A stretch of DNA of 64,000 nucleotides from an uncultured Acetatifactor sp. (GCF_910585425.1 NZ_CAJUCP010000014.1:43176-107175), one strand, 5' to 3'. Counted from the first letter of the stretch, positions 1 to 8,589 are shown. Notes: a model not told the origin generated them from the sequence alone. Translations and numbers: made by a program.

Positions 1-1
1 G

Positions 2-1492
2 ACGGGCATGAATATTTTGGTGGAGCAGTACGACACCAGCCTGGAAGGGGTGAAGAATTATCTCCAGCTACTGCTGTACAAGGACAATTCCTACGCCGCG
101 CTGTGGCGGGAGGCCACGGATACCCGGTATCAGCAGGCCAGAGTCTGGCTGAATGACGAGCTGTCCAATCTGATGAGCTATTTCCCGCTGGTGTCCGGCT
201 TCTATGTCTACATTCCCCACAATGAAGATATCTATATGTCGAAGAGAAAGGATCAGATATCCATCGACGCCCAGGAATATCTGCAGACCCGGATTCCGCT
301 GGACAAGCCTTATCTGGAGCCCTGTGTGGTGGAGTGCGGGGAGGGGAAGTACCTGATCTGCGGCTATCGGAACGCTTACATGGAGATAGGGTTCCTGATT
401 TGCCTGGACGGGCTGCGGGAGCAGCTCGACATGGGGCTGGGCGAGGGCGATATGCTGGCGCTGGTGCTGGAGCAGGACAGGCAGGTGGCTTTGAGCGTGG
501 AAGGATTTGGGGACGGGCGCGGGCTTACCATGGTGGAGGAGGGATTCTCCGTGATTCCCGTGAAGCTGCGGCTCTATTTTCCCGAGGGCGCCATGCGCAG
601 CGGGGTCTCCTTCAGGGCGAAGGCCTTCCTGTTCATGACGGCTCTGCTGGCGGCGTTCATCCCTGTGTTCCTGATCGCCATCAAGAAGTGGTTCCTGGTG
701 CCCATGCGGAAGGTCTCCTCCGCCATGCAGGAGATCCTGGACGGCAATATCGAGTACAGGATCCAGGAATTCTCCCATACCAGGGAGTTCTCCAATATCG
801 AGCAGGCCTTCAACCATATGCTGGACTACAGCCAGAACCTGAAGATAGAGGCCTATGAGCTGAAGCTGGAGAAGGAGAAGGATGAGCTGATCAACCTGAA
901 GCTCCAGATCAATCCCCATCTGCTGCTGAATTCCCTCAGCGTGATCAACAGCCTGGCCTTCAACGGCAAGACCGAGGAAATCAGGGATTTCTCCTACAAC
1001 CTGTCGAAATATTTCCGGTACGCCCTGCGCAATACCTCGGAATCCGTCACGGTGCGTTCGGAGATCGAGTTCGTGAAGACCTACAGCCAGGTACAGAGGG
1101 TGCGGCATCCGGACGCCTTCTTCGTCATGTTCGATGTGGAGGAGGAGCTGATGGAAGAGAGGATACCTCCCCTGATGATACAGAATTTCGTGGAAAACAG
1201 TACGAAATATGCGTTAAAGCCGGACGAGGAGATAGAGATATTCGTCATACTGCGCAGAGAGGGGGAGATGCTGCGCATCGCCGTATGTGACGATGGCAGG
1301 GGGATGGAGCCGGAGCTGGTGCGGAAGATCATGGCCGGGGAGATCATCGAGGACAGCAGGGGACGGCATGTGGGGATCTGGAACTGTGTCAAGAGGCTGC
1401 GCAGCTTCTACGGGGACAGGGCGGATTTCCGCATCACCTCCCGGAAGGGGGAGGGGACCCAGGTCTGGATGGAATTCCCGCGGATCGTGTAG
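2..1492 (+). CDS. YesM-type membrane sensor histidine kinase (5' end outside the window)
   Basis: Sensor half of a YesM/YesN-type two-component pair that usually reports extracellular oligosaccharides. The frame is open to the window edge and the N-terminal membrane segment expected before the sensor is missing, so the true start lies upstream (first ATG in view is at 8). Numbered from that ATG: extracytoplasmic sensor to about 200, membrane segment 204-225, HAMP region about 226-278, then the kinase core with QINPHLLLNSL (phospho-accepting H304), N-box ENSTKYAL and G-box DGRGMEP. The usual family H-box is NPHFLYN; here F and Y are replaced by leucine. The response regulator starts 13 bp downstream, so the two are co-transcribed. 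The ABC importer after them is the probable target. Confidence 0.93.
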   Translation, partial: TGMNILVEQYDTSLEGVKNYLQLLLYKDNSYAALWREATDTRYQQARVWLNDELSNLMSYFPLVSGFYVYIPHNEDIYMSKRKDQISIDAQEYLQTRIPLDKPYLEPCVVECGEGKYLICGYRNAYMEIGFLICLDGLREQLDMGLGEGDMLALVLEQDRQVALSVEGFGDGRGLTMVEEGFSVIPVKLRLYFPEGAMRSGVSFRAKAFLFMTALLAAFIPVFLIAIKKWFLVPMRKVSSAMQEILDGNIEYRIQEFSHTREFSNIEQAFNHMLDYSQNLKIEAYELKLEKEKDELINLKLQINPHLLLNSLSVINSLAFNGKTEEIRDFSYNLSKYFRYALRNTSESVTVRSEIEFVKTYSQVQRVRHPDAFFVMFDVEEELMEERIPPLMIQNFVENSTKYALKPDEEIEIFVILRREGEMLRIAVCDDGRGMEPELVRKIMAGEIIEDSRGRHVGIWNCVKRLRSFYGDRADFRITSRKGEGTQVWMEFPRIV

Positions 1493-1505
1493 AGGGGAAA
1501 GAGGG

Positions 1506-2315
1506 ATGAATCTACTGATTGTTGAGGATGAAAAAGAGATCCTGAACGGCATCATGGCCGGAGTCTGCTGGGAGGATATCGGGATCGACACCGTCTGCCA
1601 GGCCACCTCCCTGGAGAAGGCCCTGCAGCAGTTCGACCTGACCAGGATAGACATAGTGCTCTGCGACATCGAGCTGCCGGACGGGTCCGGGCTGGACTTC
1701 CTGGAATGGGTGAAGGAAAAGCAGCCCTCCACGGTGAGCATGATCATGACCTGCCACGAGGAGTTTGACTACGCGAAAAGGGCTGTGTCGCTGGGATGCA
1801 AGGATTTCATCGTGAAACCGATCATCTACGGGCAGCTGGAGGAGAAGCTCTTAAGCGTCTGCCGGGAGATCGCGGAGAGCCAGGAGAAGGACAGATACCA
1901 GGCCTTCGGCAGGGAGTGGATGAAGCAGATTTCCGGGGAACAGGAAAGCCCCCTCTCCACCGTGAACAAAAAGGAGCTGATCGGCCAGGTGAAGTCCTAC
2001 ATCACCGCCCATCTGAAGGAGGACCTGCGCATGGAGCAGATGGCCAAGCAGTTCTGCATCTCCGCGGATTACCTTTCGAAGCTGTTCAAGCGGGAGGAGG
2101 GGATCGGGATAGGGGACTATATCGTGGAGGAGCGGATGTTCCTGGCCGGGGAGCTGATGAAGGCAGGGGGGGCGTCCGTCTCCAGGATCGCCTACGAGTG
2201 CGGCTATGACAACTACAGCTACTTCACCAAGGTCTTCAAGAAGAGATATGGGATGACGCCCCGGGAGTTCATGCAGAAGGAGGCGAGGGCGGAGAATGGC
2301 AATTTGTCGGATTGA
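1506..2315 (+). CDS. YesN-type response regulator with AraC DNA-binding domain
   Basis: A 269-residue response regulator. The receiver domain (about 1-120) has the acidic pocket VEDE near residue 7, phospho-acceptor D54 in VLCDIELPD and conserved K104 in FIVKP. A linker leads to a C-terminal AraC/XylS domain (about 160-262) with two helix-turn-helix units; the second carries the typical IAYECGYDNYSYFTKVFKK. I chose the ATG at 1506 because GAGGG lies just ahead, the protein begins exactly at the receiver domain, and the open frame further upstream overlaps the kinase. It is co-transcribed with the YesM-like kinase and probably activates the sugar ABC operon that starts at 2446. Confidence 0.95.
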   Translation: MNLLIVEDEKEILNGIMAGVCWEDIGIDTVCQATSLEKALQQFDLTRIDIVLCDIELPDGSGLDFLEWVKEKQPSTVSMIMTCHEEFDYAKRAVSLGCKDFIVKPIIYGQLEEKLLSVCREIAESQEKDRYQAFGREWMKQISGEQESPLSTVNKKELIGQVKSYITAHLKEDLRMEQMAKQFCISADYLSKLFKREEGIGIGDYIVEERMFLAGELMKAGGASVSRIAYECGYDNYSYFTKVFKKRYGMTPREFMQKEARAENGNLSD

Positions 2316-2378
2316 ACGGCAGATTGCCATTTTTGTCCGGATAATTTCTATTATTTTTTGTGAAAATGTATATAATAA

Positions 2379-2409
2379 AGTCACCGTACTAATTGCGGTG
2401 GCTTTTTTG
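2379..2409 (+). terminator. Rho-independent terminator after the yesMN-like pair
   Basis: A 9-bp stem (arms 2379-2387 and 2395-2403, loop ACTAATT, including G-U pairs) followed by a run of T. It separates the two-component pair from the transporter operon. Confidence 0.7.
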
Positions 2410-2445
2410 TCAGATTGTTTTTGCCAACGGAGGGAAGGGACGAGG

Positions 2446-3366
2446 ATGAAGAAGAAAAAGAAGAGAAACTGGAGGAACGCCCTGCCGATTTACTGTATGA
2501 TGCTTCCGGGAATCATCTACCTGTGCGTCAACAATTACGCGCCCATGTTCGGGCTGGTGATCGCCTTCAAGAAAATCAACTGGAACAAGGGAATCCTGGG
2601 GAGCGACTGGGCGGGCTTTGCCAATTTCCGGTATCTGTTCGCCTCCTCCGAGGCCCTGAACATGACCAAGAACACGGTGCTGTACAACCTGGCCTTCATC
2701 GTGGTGGGGACAGTGGTGTCCATTACGGTGGCCATCCTGCTCAATGAGATCACATCCAAGTTCTCCAGCAGGCTGTACCAGACCTTGATCCTGCTCCCTT
2801 ACATGATTTCCTGGGTCATCGTCAGCTACCTGGTGTTCGCCTTCCTCAGCGCCGAGACCGGCATGGTGAATCAGGGCATCCTGGCGCCCCTGGGCAGGGA
2901 GCCGATCGTATGGTATCAGGAGAAGAGGTACTGGCCCTTCCTGCTGGTGCTGGCCTATCTGTGGAAGAGCGTGGGCTTCTCCATGGTCATCTACCTGTCC
3001 AGCATCGTGGGGATCAGCAAAGAATACTATGAGGCGGCCAGGATCGACGGAGCCGGGAAGTGGAAGCAGATCAGGTTCATCACGCTGCCGCTGCTGAAGT
3101 CCACGGTGATCACGCTGCTGATCATGAACATCGGGAGCATCTTCTATTCCGATTTCGGGCTTTTCTACCAGGTGCCCAGGAACTCGGGGGCGCTGTACGA
3201 TGTGACCCAGACGATCGATACATATGTGTACAATGCGCTGATGCAGCAGGGCAATATCTCGCTGTCCTCGGCGGCGGGCTTCTACCAGTCCATCGTGGGC
3301 TTCGCGCTGGTGCTGGCGGCCAATGCCATCGTGCGCAGATACAGCAGAGAGAGCGCATTATTCTAG
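2446..3366 (+). CDS. Carbohydrate ABC transporter permease, LplB/MalF-like
   Basis: A 306-residue inner-membrane subunit of a CUT1-type sugar importer. After a very basic N-terminus (MKKKKKRN) it shows six hydrophobic segments and the cytoplasmic EAA loop EAARIDGAG, the contact for the ATPase. The start at 2446 follows GAGG and fits the LplB/YtcP family start; the open frame before it crosses the terminator. Gene order LplB-LplC-LplA and the nearby YesMN pair indicate uptake of complex oligosaccharides. No ATPase is encoded in the operon. Members of this family commonly share an MsmX-type ATPase encoded elsewhere, and a UgpC/MsmX-like gene is present at 48336. Confidence 0.95.
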   Translation: MKKKKKRNWRNALPIYCMMLPGIIYLCVNNYAPMFGLVIAFKKINWNKGILGSDWAGFANFRYLFASSEALNMTKNTVLYNLAFIVVGTVVSITVAILLNEITSKFSSRLYQTLILLPYMISWVIVSYLVFAFLSAETGMVNQGILAPLGREPIVWYQEKRYWPFLLVLAYLWKSVGFSMVIYLSSIVGISKEYYEAARIDGAGKWKQIRFITLPLLKSTVITLLIMNIGSIFYSDFGLFYQVPRNSGALYDVTQTIDTYVYNALMQQGNISLSSAAGFYQSIVGFALVLAANAIVRRYSRESALF

Positions 3367-3379
3367 GGGGAGGAGAGCC

Positions 3380-4264
3380 ATGACAGGAAAAGACGATAAA
3401 AGGATACGACTGATCGCGAACATAGTGCTGACTATTCTGAGCCTGGCAGCGGTGCTGCCCTTTATCCTGCTGATATCCTCCTCCCTGACGGACGAGAAGG
3501 CGGCGGTGGTATCGGGCTTCCGGTTCCTTCCGCCGGTGTTCAGCATGGAGGCCTACCAGTACATCATGCAGCAGAGCGACATGATTTTCCGGGCCTATGG
3601 GATCACCATCTTTACCACGCTGGTGGGGACGGCTGTGGGACTGGCTGTCACGTCCCTGCTGGGCTACGGGCTCACCAAGGACATCCCGGGGAAGGGATTC
3701 TTCAACTTTTTCGTAGTGTTCACCATGCTGTTCAACGGCGGGCTGGTGCCCACTTATCTGATCTATACCAAGTATCTGCACATCGCGGACACCATCTGGG
3801 CCCTGATCGTGCCCTCCCTGCTGGTGAACGCCTTCCAGGTGATGCTGGTGCGGAACTACTTTGCCACCAGCATACCGGAATCCCTGCTTGAGAGCGCCAA
3901 GCTGGACGGGGCCAGCGAGATGTCGATCTTCCGGCTGATCGTGCTGCCTCTGTCCAAGCCCATTTTGGCCACAGTGGGGCTGATGATGGCCCTGGCCTAC
4001 TGGAACAACTGGACCAACGGGCTGTACTATCTCAACGACCCGGCGCTGTACTCCATCCAGAACGTGCTCAATGCCATCAACAACAATATCGCGGCGCTGA
4101 CATCTATGGCAGGCAGTGGACTTTATATCAATAAATCGGACATCCCTACCCTGACGGCGCGGATGGCCATCGCGGTGCTGGGGGTGCTGCCCATGCTGAT
4201 CATCTATCCCTTCTTCCAGCGGTATTTCGTGAAAGGGATCACGCTGGGGGCGGTGAAGGGGTGA
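3380..4264 (+). CDS. Carbohydrate ABC transporter permease, LplC/YtcP-like
   Basis: The second permease of the importer, 294 residues with six membrane segments and the EAA loop (LLESAKLDGASEMSIF region, about residues 170-190). The start at 3380 is preceded by GGAGGAGAG, 13 bp after the first permease stops, so translation is probably coupled. The C-terminus KGITLGAVKG is the standard ending of this family. It forms the heterodimeric channel with the preceding protein. Confidence 0.95.
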   Translation: MTGKDDKRIRLIANIVLTILSLAAVLPFILLISSSLTDEKAAVVSGFRFLPPVFSMEAYQYIMQQSDMIFRAYGITIFTTLVGTAVGLAVTSLLGYGLTKDIPGKGFFNFFVVFTMLFNGGLVPTYLIYTKYLHIADTIWALIVPSLLVNAFQVMLVRNYFATSIPESLLESAKLDGASEMSIFRLIVLPLSKPILATVGLMMALAYWNNWTNGLYYLNDPALYSIQNVLNAINNNIAALTSMAGSGLYINKSDIPTLTARMAIAVLGVLPMLIIYPFFQRYFVKGITLGAVKG

Positions 4265-4387
4265 GACGGACGGAATTTCAAGGAACAGGATAAATGGCTT
4301 GACGGAAAAACGAATATATGCTTTTTGCTTTCCGTAGAAGCGGTTTATAGATATCAGTAACAGGAACGAGTTTCAAAGGAGGAAGGT

Positions 4388-5995
4388 ATGAGAAAAAGAT
4401 TGCTGACTAAGATTTTGGCAGTGGCCATGAGCGCTGCGCTGCTGACAGCCTGCGGGTCGCCGGACAATGGGGGGAGCACAGGCAGCCAGGGGAGTTCCCA
4501 GGCGGAATCCTCCGCCCAGGAATCCGGGGATTCCCAGGAAGGCGGCCAGGAGGAAGGAAGCGCTGAGCAGCAGCCCGCAGCTTCCGGAGACGCCGTCACC
4601 GTAAGGATGACATACATCACCGGCGGCGTGGAACCGGACGGGCTGGACAGGGTGGAGGCGGCCCTGAACGAACAGACCCTGGCCAAGATCGGCTGTAACA
4701 TAGAGCTGGTGCCCGTGGCCCATGCGGACGAGGCTGCCACCTACAACAAGTGGTTCGCCTCGGGGGAGGACGTGGACATCATCTGCACGGTGTTCCAGGA
4801 CTACCTGGCCATGATAAACGCGGGAGGATTCCAGCCCCTGGACGACCTGATCGCCGAGTACGGAAAGGATATGCTGGAAAAGGACAAGGACAAATCCTTC
4901 CTGGGAGCGGGAAGGTATAAGGGGCAGCTCTACGGCATCCCCACCATCCCCTCTGCCCCCGGAAACGGCGGCGCGCTGTACATGCGCAAGGACGTGTTCG
5001 ACCAGTTGGACACCACGGGCATGGACGTGGAGGGATATATCGGATATGAGGAGCTGGACAGCCTGCTGTCCCAGATCCATGAGAAGTTCCCCGAGTATAC
5101 CGCCCTGGGCGTGTCCGGAAAGGACAGGAGCAAATCCAATTTCTTCTTCGTAAGGAATTATGACAATCTGGGCGTGGGCGAATCCAGCGGCGTGGTGGTG
5201 AACGCGCTGGAGGAGACCACCGTGGAGAACCTGTACGCCACGGAGGAGTACAGGGAATATCTGGACTGGATGCGGAAATGGTATCAGGCGGGCTACATCT
5301 CCAAGGACGCCGCCACCTCCGACGAGGCCGGGGACGACCTGTTCACGGCGGCCAAGGCTGCCACCTACATCGGCATGAGCACCCCCGGAACCAGGGAGAA
5401 CACCGAGCTGGAGGCCGGAACGGAGGTTGTGCAGATTGACCTGTGCCCTACCTGGATGACTACGAATGTGTATACGGGCGTGCTGTTCTTTATCCCCACC
5501 AATGCGGCCAATCCCGAGAAGGCCATGGAAGTGCTGAACCTCCTGTTCACCGACGGCGAGTTCTCCAATGTGCTGGCCAACGGCGTAGAGGGAGAGGATT
5601 ACACTGTCACCGACGCGGAGAACGGCGTGATCGAGTTCAACGGCAGCGCGGAGAAGAAGTACAGCAACATGTACGGCGTATGGGGCGACGGGGCCCAGTG
5701 GTTCATCAGCCCGCCTACAACCCCCGATATCTATCAGCAGCGCAAGGACTATCTGGCCGAGACCATCGCCCACACCTCCAAGGTGTACGGCTATAAGTTC
5801 GATGCCAGCAGCGTGGAGACAGAGCAGTCCACAGTGAAGAATGTCATCGCCAAGTACCTGACCCAGCTGGAGTACGGCACCGTGGACGTGGACACCGTGC
5901 TCCCCGAGTTCCTGAAGGACCTGGAGAACGCAGGCATGAACAAGATCATCGAGGAGAACCAGAGGCAGCTTGACGAGTGGCTGGCCGGGCAATAA
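4388..5995 (+). CDS. Extracellular sugar-binding lipoprotein, LplA-like
   Basis: A 535-residue solute-binding protein of the importer. It has a basic N-terminus, a hydrophobic signal and the lipobox LLTAC (lipidated C22), followed by a Ser/Gly/Gln/Glu-rich flexible linker to about residue 65 and a large extracellular solute-binding domain. AAGGAGGAAGG sits ahead of the ATG. It lies 123 bp after the second permease and is closed by a strong terminator at 6034, so it is the last gene of the operon. It hands the sugar to the two permeases. The exact sugar cannot be read from sequence. Confidence 0.94.
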   Translation: MRKRLLTKILAVAMSAALLTACGSPDNGGSTGSQGSSQAESSAQESGDSQEGGQEEGSAEQQPAASGDAVTVRMTYITGGVEPDGLDRVEAALNEQTLAKIGCNIELVPVAHADEAATYNKWFASGEDVDIICTVFQDYLAMINAGGFQPLDDLIAEYGKDMLEKDKDKSFLGAGRYKGQLYGIPTIPSAPGNGGALYMRKDVFDQLDTTGMDVEGYIGYEELDSLLSQIHEKFPEYTALGVSGKDRSKSNFFFVRNYDNLGVGESSGVVVNALEETTVENLYATEEYREYLDWMRKWYQAGYISKDAATSDEAGDDLFTAAKAATYIGMSTPGTRENTELEAGTEVVQIDLCPTWMTTNVYTGVLFFIPTNAANPEKAMEVLNLLFTDGEFSNVLANGVEGEDYTVTDAENGVIEFNGSAEKKYSNMYGVWGDGAQWFISPPTTPDIYQQRKDYLAETIAHTSKVYGYKFDASSVETEQSTVKNVIAKYLTQLEYGTVDVDTVLPEFLKDLENAGMNKIIEENQRQLDEWLAGQ

Positions 5996-6033
5996 GGAGA
6001 GGCTGTGGACGCCGGCTTCTGACATAATGTGAT

Positions 6034-6080
6034 AAAGGCTATTGTTGTGTAGAAATGATATGCAACAGTAGCCTTTGTTT
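6034..6080 (+). terminator. Strong Rho-independent terminator of the sugar ABC operon
   Basis: A 14-bp stem (arms 6034-6047 and 6063-6076, one G-U pair) with a 15-base loop, then GTTT. It ends the operon 2446-5995. Confidence 0.8.
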
Positions 6081-6117
6081 ATAGTGGTTTACATAGAGGG
6101 GGTTTATCATAAATATA

Positions 6118-6170
6118 TTGACATATGATTCTACAAGATGTAATATGAAAATACTACAACTTGTAGAACA
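6118..6170 (+). promoter_or_regulatory. Promoter with two BlaI-type operators, copy 1
   Basis: TTGACA (6118-6123), a 17-base spacer, then TAATAT (6141-6146). Two dyads of the BlaI/MecI/CopY kind overlap it: CTACAAGATGTA at 6131-6142 (spacer and -10) and CTACAACTTGTAG at 6154-6166 (just after the -10). The block is almost identical to the one at 7215, which precedes the BlaI-like repressor gene. This indicates that both transcription units belong to one regulon. Confidence 0.8.
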
Positions 6171-6284
6171 GAAAGCGACAAGTGAAAAGCAAAACTATAT
6201 GTACAGGTTATACAGTCTGGTTTCATGGCAAGTGAAACCGTTAAGCAGTATAAGTTATCGGAAAGTCATATATGGGGGGCGACT

Positions 6285-6653
6285 ATGAAGCCAAAGACTT
6301 TGAAAATTCTTTTATTGATTCAGTCCGTTGCAATGGTATTAGTCTTGGGGTGGCTTTGCTTAGAGATTATAATAAGTAGTGAGAGAACAACATTAATATG
6401 TGAAAATTCGCCGGATGGGGCTTATACGTTACTCGTTCACAAAAGTTCAAAGATTCTTTTATTTCATCCGATTGACCATATTCAGGTGGTGCTTTGTGAT
6501 AATGATTCTGTAGGTTATAAAGCGTTCGATGTTGATATTTCTGATTTTGCCAGATGTGAGATTGAATGGGAGGAAGATGGTGTCTGGATAGTTTTGCATG
6601 GGCAAGAAGCTCTATACTATGCTTTACCATTTAGAGTAGAAACAGAACAATAA
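6285..6653 (+). CDS. Small membrane-anchored protein of unknown function, paralogue A
   Basis: A 122-residue protein I cannot assign to a family. It starts MKPKTLKILLLIQS, has one N-terminal membrane segment (about 7-30), and then an extracytoplasmic domain with SPDGAYTLLVHKS, EIEWEEDGVWIVLHG and a YYALPF ending. The gene at 6681 has the same plan (MK.KTLKILL, SPDG.Y.L, EW.EDGV.I.L.G, Y.LPF), so the two are tandem paralogues. I chose the ATG at 6285 because a GGGGGGCG tract precedes it; an in-frame ATG at 6225 lacks a ribosome-binding site. It is transcribed from the BlaI-type promoter at 6118. Confidence 0.7.
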   Translation: MKPKTLKILLLIQSVAMVLVLGWLCLEIIISSERTTLICENSPDGAYTLLVHKSSKILLFHPIDHIQVVLCDNDSVGYKAFDVDISDFARCEIEWEEDGVWIVLHGQEALYYALPFRVETEQ

Positions 6654-6680
6654 TGGATTATGTATTGTGAGGGAATGTAT

Positions 6681-7088
6681 ATGAAGACTAAAACTTTGAA
6701 AATCTTGCTTGTTGTTGAATTTGTGATAACAGTATTCGTTTTATATATCTTACTTTCTGCTTTTAGGGAGGGAGGGCTGGGGGACGAGCTGTTCCGTGAA
6801 TTTTCACCGGATGGGAAATATGAGCTGGTCATAGAAGGAAAAACTGCTCCAAATGGGCTTTATTCCGCGGTTTCCTTTTTTAAAGTGAAGCTCTACGAGA
6901 ACAAAGCCGAAAATCCTTATATTGTCTGGTTCCGTGCACAGATTTCCGATGAAGGCGGCCCTCCGAAATATGAGGCTGAATGGATGGAGGACGGTGTCAG
7001 GATAAGTTTGTATGGCAGGAGGCTTGTAAGCTACGAATATATTTTACCGTTCAAGACGGCAGAGGATGCAGAGAGGCCTCGGCAATGA
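6681..7088 (+). CDS. Small membrane-anchored protein of unknown function, paralogue B
   Basis: A 135-residue paralogue of the preceding gene, 27 bp downstream. One N-terminal membrane segment (about 6-26) is followed by an exported domain with FSPDGKYELVIEG, EAEWMEDGVRISLYG and YILPFK. The ATG at 6681 has GTGAGGGA at a normal distance; in-frame ATGs at 6660 and 6675 are too early or too close. Co-transcription with paralogue A from the BlaI-type promoter is likely. The duplicated SPDG and EDGV motifs suggest a short beta-rich fold; the function is unknown. Confidence 0.7.
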   Translation: MKTKTLKILLVVEFVITVFVLYILLSAFREGGLGDELFREFSPDGKYELVIEGKTAPNGLYSAVSFFKVKLYENKAENPYIVWFRAQISDEGGPPKYEAEWMEDGVRISLYGRRLVSYEYILPFKTAEDAERPRQ

Positions 7089-7214
7089 CTGTTCTATAAG
7101 AAGTTCTAAAGACATTTCAGGTTTGTTCACTGAAGCCCGATTAGAGGCTGTATGAATTTCCGCAGAGTCCCTGTCCCTGACCAGGAACTCAGAAACTATT
7201 GATGGTTTTCTTTA

Positions 7215-7263
7215 TTGACATATGATTCTACAAGATGTAATATGAAAACACTACAGCTTGTAG
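7215..7263 (+). promoter_or_regulatory. Promoter with two BlaI-type operators, copy 2
   Basis: TTGACA (7215-7220), a 17-base spacer, TAATAT (7238-7243), with dyads CTACAAGATGTA (7228-7239) and CTACAGCTTGTAG (7251-7263). Only a few bases differ from the copy at 6118 over about 54 bp. It lies directly before the BlaI-like gene, so autorepression is expected. Confidence 0.8.
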
Positions 7264-7279
7264 GACAGGAGGCGGCAGC

Positions 7280-7645
7280 ATGGGCGAATTGAAAATGGGG
7301 ACGGCAGAAGCGAGATTTGCGGATATAATCTGGGACAATGAGCCGATTTCATCAGGAGACCTTGCGAAGCTGGCAGACAGGGAATTCAAATGGAAGAAGA
7401 CCACCTCGTTTACCGTACTGAAGAGGCTGTGCGAGAGGGGGCTTTTCCAGAACCAGAACGGGACGGTCACTTCCCTGGTATCCAGAAAGGAGTTCTACGC
7501 GCGACATAGCCAGCAGTATGTGGAGGAGGCGTTCGGTGGCTCCCTGCCTGCTTTCCTGGCAGCGTTCGGCACCAGGAAGAAGCTTTCGGAGCAGGAGATT
7601 GAGGAGATTCAGGGCATTATCGATTCATGGAATATGACAACATAG
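7280..7645 (+). CDS. BlaI/MecI/CopY-family winged-helix repressor
   Basis: A 121-residue repressor of the penicillinase-repressor family (typical length 120-130). The winged helix covers about 1-75 (AEARFADIIWDNEPISSGDL, then WKKTTSFTVLKRLCERG as recognition region). The C-terminal dimerisation helices end in LSEQEIEEIQGIIDSW. AGGAGGCGG precedes the ATG. In the family a BlaR1/MecR1 membrane protease usually follows and relieves repression; none is seen here, so this is an orphan repressor whose inducer is unknown. The matching operators at 6118 and 7215 make the paralogous membrane proteins and itself the likely targets. Confidence 0.88.
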   Translation: MGELKMGTAEARFADIIWDNEPISSGDLAKLADREFKWKKTTSFTVLKRLCERGLFQNQNGTVTSLVSRKEFYARHSQQYVEEAFGGSLPAFLAAFGTRKKLSEQEIEEIQGIIDSWNMTT

Positions 7646-7815
7646 CAGAAGTTGATGGTGTCTTTCCAAGATATTTTAATAATACAGTGATTCAGAAGTC
7701 GGACGGCTCATATTGGGCATGCGGCGAGGACGTGGGGACTGAAGAGAAGTCGGTGCGCGGCCAGGAGGCGTACTATACTGTTATCTGCACGCATGAGTTC
7801 CAGCCATGCAATTAG
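7627..7815 (+). CDS. Short hypothetical protein overlapping the blaI-like gene
   Basis: An open frame of 62 residues that starts at an ATG inside the last codons of the repressor gene, in the position where blaR1 normally begins. The product (includes VIQKSDGSYWACGED) has no membrane segment and no HExxH protease motif, so it is not BlaR1. It may be a small unknown protein or the remnant of a replaced gene. Confidence 0.35.
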   Translation: MEYDNIAEVDGVFPRYFNNTVIQKSDGSYWACGEDVGTEEKSVRGQEAYYTVICTHEFQPCN

Positions 7816-7859
7816 ACTGGCGGCAGGGCGGAGATGCGGGAAGGGATTGAGGTGGTGAG

Positions 7860-8318
7860 ATGGATAAACGGACAGGAGCTACATGTATACTGATATTGCT
7901 GCTTTTAGGATGCATCGTATTATTGAAGAGGAATGACGCAGGGAACCATGAGAATCCATTCCCCATATCAGTCATTGGCGGAGAGCTGCTCATGAGTTCA
8001 AGGGAGGGATTCGATTCTGTTACGATATACAGGATGGGGGATTTATTGGTCATCAATGCGGAATCGGATGCGGAATTTTTTGATGGCGCGCAGTTTACGG
8101 TGGAGCCTGAGGGGGAGATAGGGCCTGAGGATATTGAAGTCATATGGACGACCCTGGGCGGCAGGATCAGAAGAGAGGATGAGGGGGCAGAGGATCATGA
8201 CTTTATTATCGCGGAGATTAAAATCACAGAGAATGGCGAACTGATATTCGACACTAAGGTCAATTTTGCGAAAAAGGCTTTTGAAGCAATTGATGAGTTT
8301 CTCCAAAGGAATGAGTAA
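7860..8318 (+). CDS. Putative small lipoprotein or anchored exported protein
   Basis: A 152-residue protein of unknown family. The N-terminus (MDKRTGATCILILLLLGCIV) is a short basic stretch plus hydrophobic core with a possible lipobox LLLGC. The rest is hydrophilic and acidic, with VTIYRMGDLLVINAES and a helical end KKAFEAIDEFLQ. A weak GAGGTGGTGAG precedes the ATG. It lies 44 bp after the short hypothetical frame and may be read from the blaI-like transcript. Confidence 0.6.
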   Translation: MDKRTGATCILILLLLGCIVLLKRNDAGNHENPFPISVIGGELLMSSREGFDSVTIYRMGDLLVINAESDAEFFDGAQFTVEPEGEIGPEDIEVIWTTLGGRIRREDEGAEDHDFIIAEIKITENGELIFDTKVNFAKKAFEAIDEFLQRNE

Positions 8319-8361
8319 AATTATTATCGCGCCCTTTTATTGCTTCTGCGGGAAGTTTTAT

Positions 8362-8424
8362 ACTGCAGACCGCCAGGATTTACAGTGGTGTCTTCGGGAA
8401 AGCGCTTGGCTGGCGGTCTGTAGT
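8362..8424. repeat. Inverted repeat in the 8.3-8.66 kb intergenic stretch
   Basis: Arms of 15 bp (8362-8376 and 8410-8424) pair with one mismatch around a 33-base loop. There is no T-run, so a terminator is not obvious. The interval 8319-8662 otherwise holds a short doubtful frame and the promoter at 8548. Confidence 0.5.
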
Positions 8425-8448
8425 CGGGTTGCACTGCAAATTTAACCG

Positions 8449-8589
8449 ATGCGCAGTATAAATAGCAGATTGTTTGTGCTCGAAGATGGGCTGGCGGAAG
8501 AGGACCTGCAGGAGTTGGCGGATCAGAAAGGGATTTTTTTCGGATGTTTGCCAAGCACAAGGGAACATGCTATACTGGAACGGTGGTAG
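8449..8589 (+). CDS. Doubtful 46-residue open frame, possibly a gene remnant
   Basis: ATG at 8449 to TAG at 8587. The translation (RLFVLEDGLAEEDLQELADQ and onwards) has coding-like composition, but there is no ribosome-binding site. It overlaps the promoter of the next gene. Most likely the remnant of a lost gene. Confidence 0.2.
   Translation: MRSINSRLFVLEDGLAEEDLQELADQKGIFFGCLPSTREHAILERW
8548..8576 (+). promoter_or_regulatory. Sigma-A type promoter for the operon beginning at 8663
   Basis: TTGCCA (8548-8553), exactly 17 bases, TATACT (8571-8576), about 85 bp before the gene start. Confidence 0.55.

Noticed and set aside
7627..7815. BlaR1 sensor protease
   Set aside because: Only 62 residues, without membrane segments or HExxH; it merely occupies the usual position of blaR1.
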